A stretch of 64,000 nucleotides of DNA, taken from contig PMDS01000099.1 of NCBI GenBank assembly GCA_003155655.1, positions 1-64,000 on the forward strand, written 5' to 3'. Numbering within the stretch: position 1 is the first letter of the stretch; each line of letters begins with the position of its first letter. The notes beneath the pieces were generated by a model, which was not told the origin of the DNA, did not search any database, and was given only the letters and a program-made list of their open reading frames with translations. Positions 62,165-64,000 of this stretch are shown piece after piece. The translations under genes were made by a program, and so were the position numbers. Origin of the DNA: Melioribacter sp. (GTDB taxonomy: Bacteria; Bacteroidota; Ignavibacteria; Ignavibacteriales; Melioribacteraceae).

Positions 62165-62250
62165 AGTTAAAATTTCAATTGAGAATTGAGAATTTAGAAT
62201 GGAGAATTAAAAACCATTGAAATTCTCAATTCGCCATTCTCAATTCTCCA
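62165..62250. repeat. Inverted repeat built of GGAGAATTGAGAATT-type units
   Basis: Left arm units (AATTGAGAATTGAGAATT, then GAATGGAGAATT) face their reverse complements (AATTCTCAATT, CATTCTCAATTCTCCATT) around a short centre near 62215. The whole could fold as a hairpin of about 30 bp with mismatches. The same unit with its GCGAATGGAGAATT lead is seen at 5608-5630. It lies between dut and dnaE, so it may influence the dnaE leader. Confidence 0.65.
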
Positions 62251-62715
62251 TTAATCCGTTCCCGTGTGTCCAAAACCACCAGAACCACGGTTGCTTTCAT
62301 TTAAATCGTCTGATAAAATTAAATTTGCATTAAAAACCTTTGATAAAACCATCTGTGCTATTCTTTCCCCTCTTTTAATAACAAAATTATCTTCACCAAA
62401 GTTGAAAAGAATAATTTTTATTTCTCCGCGGTAATCAGAGTCGATTGTACCCGGCGAATTAAGAACACCAATACCATTTTTAGCAGCAAGACCGCTACGC
62501 GGGCGCACCTGTAATTCATACCCGGCGGGAATTTCTGCACGCAAATTTGTAGGCACTAAAGCAACTTTTCCTTTTTCAATTATCATTTCATTTTCAATAG
62601 CCGCGCGAACATCCATACCGCTGCTTCCTGAAGTTGAATATTCCGGTAGAGGCACATCCAAATAATTGCGGGTTACATGTTGAATTTTAATATTAATCTT
62701 TTCAATTGATTCCAC
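62251..62715 (-). CDS. dut: dUTP pyrophosphatase
   Basis: Hydrolyses dUTP to dUMP, keeping uracil out of DNA. 154 residues. The five motifs are seen: SGMDVRA, VRPRSGLAAKNGIGVLN, GTIDSDYRGEIKIILFN, RGERIAQMVL and the C-terminal arm RGSGGFGHTG. It functions as a trimer. It begins directly after the stop of the small membrane-protein gene (62716), so the two are coupled. dnaE follows across a repeat. Confidence 0.97.
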   Translation of the reverse strand: MESIEKINIKIQHVTRNYLDVPLPEYSTSGSSGMDVRAAIENEMIIEKGKVALVPTNLRAEIPAGYELQVRPRSGLAAKNGIGVLNSPGTIDSDYRGEIKIILFNFGEDNFVIKRGERIAQMVLSKVFNANLILSDDLNESNRGSGGFGHTGTD

Positions 62716-63003
62716 TTATTCTTTCTTCTCCTTCTCCACTTGATTTTCAAGCATTGCCTGAAATAAAATAGATACTCTTTTGTCTATATAGAAACGGGCT
62801 AATAAATATAATTCGTAAACAAGCGAAAGAAAGAATGGAATCAGAAGCAGAAATTTAAAAAGATTTGTTTCGGCAATATTCCATACAAATAATAAACAAA
62901 GAAGAAGAGTAGCAAATACAATCACAATTCCAACCCTGGGATCGTTATTTTTTTTAATGCGTTCAAATTCTTTCAACATTTGAATTCTTATTTCAGGTTT
63001 CAT
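62716..63003 (-). CDS. Small two-span membrane protein of unknown function
   Basis: 95 residues. Two hydrophobic segments (about 24-42 and 48-68) lie between charged ends (MKPEIRIQMLKEFERIKKNN at the start, QAMLENQVEKEKKE at the end). No family recognised. It stands between the flippase gene and dut, with its stop touching the dut start. It may act with either by chance of the operon only. Confidence 0.7.
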   Translation of the reverse strand: MKPEIRIQMLKEFERIKKNNDPRVGIVIVFATLLLCLLFVWNIAETNLFKFLLLIPFFLSLVYELYLLARFYIDKRVSILFQAMLENQVEKEKKE

Positions 63004-63126
63004 TTTTCCCTCAAGCAGTTTTATAAAGGATTAATCCAGCAAGTGAAGTTTTAATTTAGTTAAAAAGTTAAGACAAAAGAAAAATCTTTTCAGCTTGATT
63101 TTAAAATATTTTCTTTAGATGAGAAT

Positions 63127-64000
63127 TTACTTGACACGAAAAAGCATCTTAATCAAACGTGTAAATTCATTTTTCTCTATAACACGCAGAGCAAATAATG
63201 AACCAACAAATGCGAACAGCAAAATAAATTTATTGATTAAATTTATTCCGATGTAGTAATATAGATAATAGTAAATTATACCGGTAATAAAAATTAAGGC
63301 AAGAATTATAAATACTTTTCCAAATTCATATTTAACCGGGTAAAATTTTTGAGAATAATAATACAATCCTCCTGCCATAATCATATAACTTGCTAATGTA
63401 GCCAAAGCAGCGCCCATTATTCCTAAAATCGGAATTAATAATATGTTAACAATTACATTGGCTAAAGCTCCTGCTCCGGTAACAATAGGGAAATATTTTG
63501 TTTTTTCTTGTATATAAATTCCTGCCTGAAAATTGTAATATATTCCATTAAATAAATAACCCAGGAGAATTATTGGCACAATCGGCAGTCCGCTCAGATA
63601 TTCTTTACCTATAATTGTTTTGCCATGCCAAAATTGAATATGGGCAAAATTATCTATAAACAATGTCAGTACAATCCAGATTAAACTTGTAATAATTAGA
63701 AAAAGTGTTAACACTTTAGCAAATATTTCTTTTGCATTTTTTTCTTTTGCATTATTTAAAAAGAAAGGCTGCCATGCATACTGGAACATCATAACAAACA
63801 GCATCATAAATATTCCAAGTTTGTAATTTGCATTGTAGATGCCAAGTGTACCAGCATTTGTCATTCTAAGAACAACCGGTCTATCAATTACATTTACAAT
63901 TGTTGCCGCCAATGCACCCGGAAGATAAGGAATTCCAAACACTATTATTTTTTTCATTATTCCCTTGTCAAATACTAGCGACAATGATTTGAAAGTTTCA
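63127..64000 (-). CDS. Polysaccharide flippase (Wzx/MATE-like), C-terminal part
   Basis: The frame is open to the window edge (the TTG at 63984 is internal). The N-terminal half of the protein lies outside. About 290 visible residues have eight or nine spans, opening KKIIVFGIPYLPGALAATIV. They continue with YNANYKLGIFMMLFVMMFQY followed by AWQPFF, then GIMGAALATLASYMIMAGGL. This is the polysaccharide biosynthesis C-terminal pattern of O-antigen or teichuronic-type flippases. It carries lipid-linked sugars across the inner membrane. A partner glycosyltransferase may lie beyond the edge. Confidence 0.88.
   Translation of the reverse strand, partial: ETFKSLSLVFDKGIMKKIIVFGIPYLPGALAATIVNVIDRPVVLRMTNAGTLGIYNANYKLGIFMMLFVMMFQYAWQPFFLNNAKEKNAKEIFAKVLTLFLIITSLIWIVLTLFIDNFAHIQFWHGKTIIGKEYLSGLPIVPIILLGYLFNGIYYNFQAGIYIQEKTKYFPIVTGAGALANVIVNILLIPILGIMGAALATLASYMIMAGGLYYYSQKFYPVKYEFGKVFIILALIFITGIIYYYLYYYIGINLINKFILLFAFVGSLFALRVIEKNEFTRLIKMLFRVK

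Overview
The window is AT-rich DNA from a Gram-negative member of the Bacteroidota/Chlorobi group, most like Ignavibacteria. This is inferred from several features: a TonB-dependent receptor, a putative type IX sorted protein and a PorV-like protein encoded together; LptF/LptG permeases and lipid A/LPS genes; a tmRNA tag ending YALAA with a Gly resume codon; an atp operon without beta and epsilon; and promoter motifs of the form TTTG-N19-TAAATTTG. Many genes also have Shine-Dalgarno sequences. No species can be named from sequence reading alone.

Bases 1-5600 are accessory. Two almost identical direct repeats of about 200 bp (1-200 and 4654-4853) enclose the decayed C-terminal end of an IS110/IS1111-type transposase and four minus-strand genes. 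The genes are separated by about 190-230 bp inverted-repeat elements whose outer boxes are GCCTAAC/AGCTAAC and GTTAGGC/GTTAGCT. These have the architecture of integron attC sites, so the block reads as a gene-cassette array without an integrase in view (CALIN type). Its genes encode a lipoprotein, a zinc-ribbon membrane protein, a small exported membrane protein and an exported HEAT-repeat protein. The block lies beside ssrA (tmRNA, 5250-5599). Decayed copies of the tmRNA 3' end lie between the two, which suggests an integration hotspot.

Bases 5600-19400 hold a cobalamin adenosyltransferase, YgfZ, a lipoprotein and an M20 peptidase, then divergent promoters and the two LPS-export permease genes. 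A four-gene minus-strand operon follows: Ig-like exported protein, FecR-domain protein, large beta-barrel protein and CHASE2 adenylate cyclase. It may be an envelope-sensing cAMP system. Bases 19400-31500 hold a TPR protein, a plus-strand group (adenosine deaminase, unknown, urocanate hydratase, phosphoglycerate dehydrogenase), a receiver-histidine kinase, a Cys-rich mini-protein, an OmpA-domain chimera and four tandem small exported proteins.

Bases 31800-46320 are a long minus-strand housekeeping block. It contains a MqnA-like protein, rplS-trmD-rimM-khpA-rpsP-ffh, the atp genes for gamma, alpha, delta, b, c and a with two small accessory membrane proteins, a bactofilin, an M23 peptidase, a heptosyltransferase, a lipid A acyltransferase and a GWxTD protein. 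Bases 46430-64000 contain a frameshifted hydrolase pseudogene, the PorV / sorted protein / TonB receptor operon, a beta-propeller protein, thioredoxin, acyl-CoA dehydrogenase, an enoyl-reductase-like SDR, dnaE, dut, a small membrane protein and a flippase cut by the window edge. No rRNA, tRNA or CRISPR array was seen.
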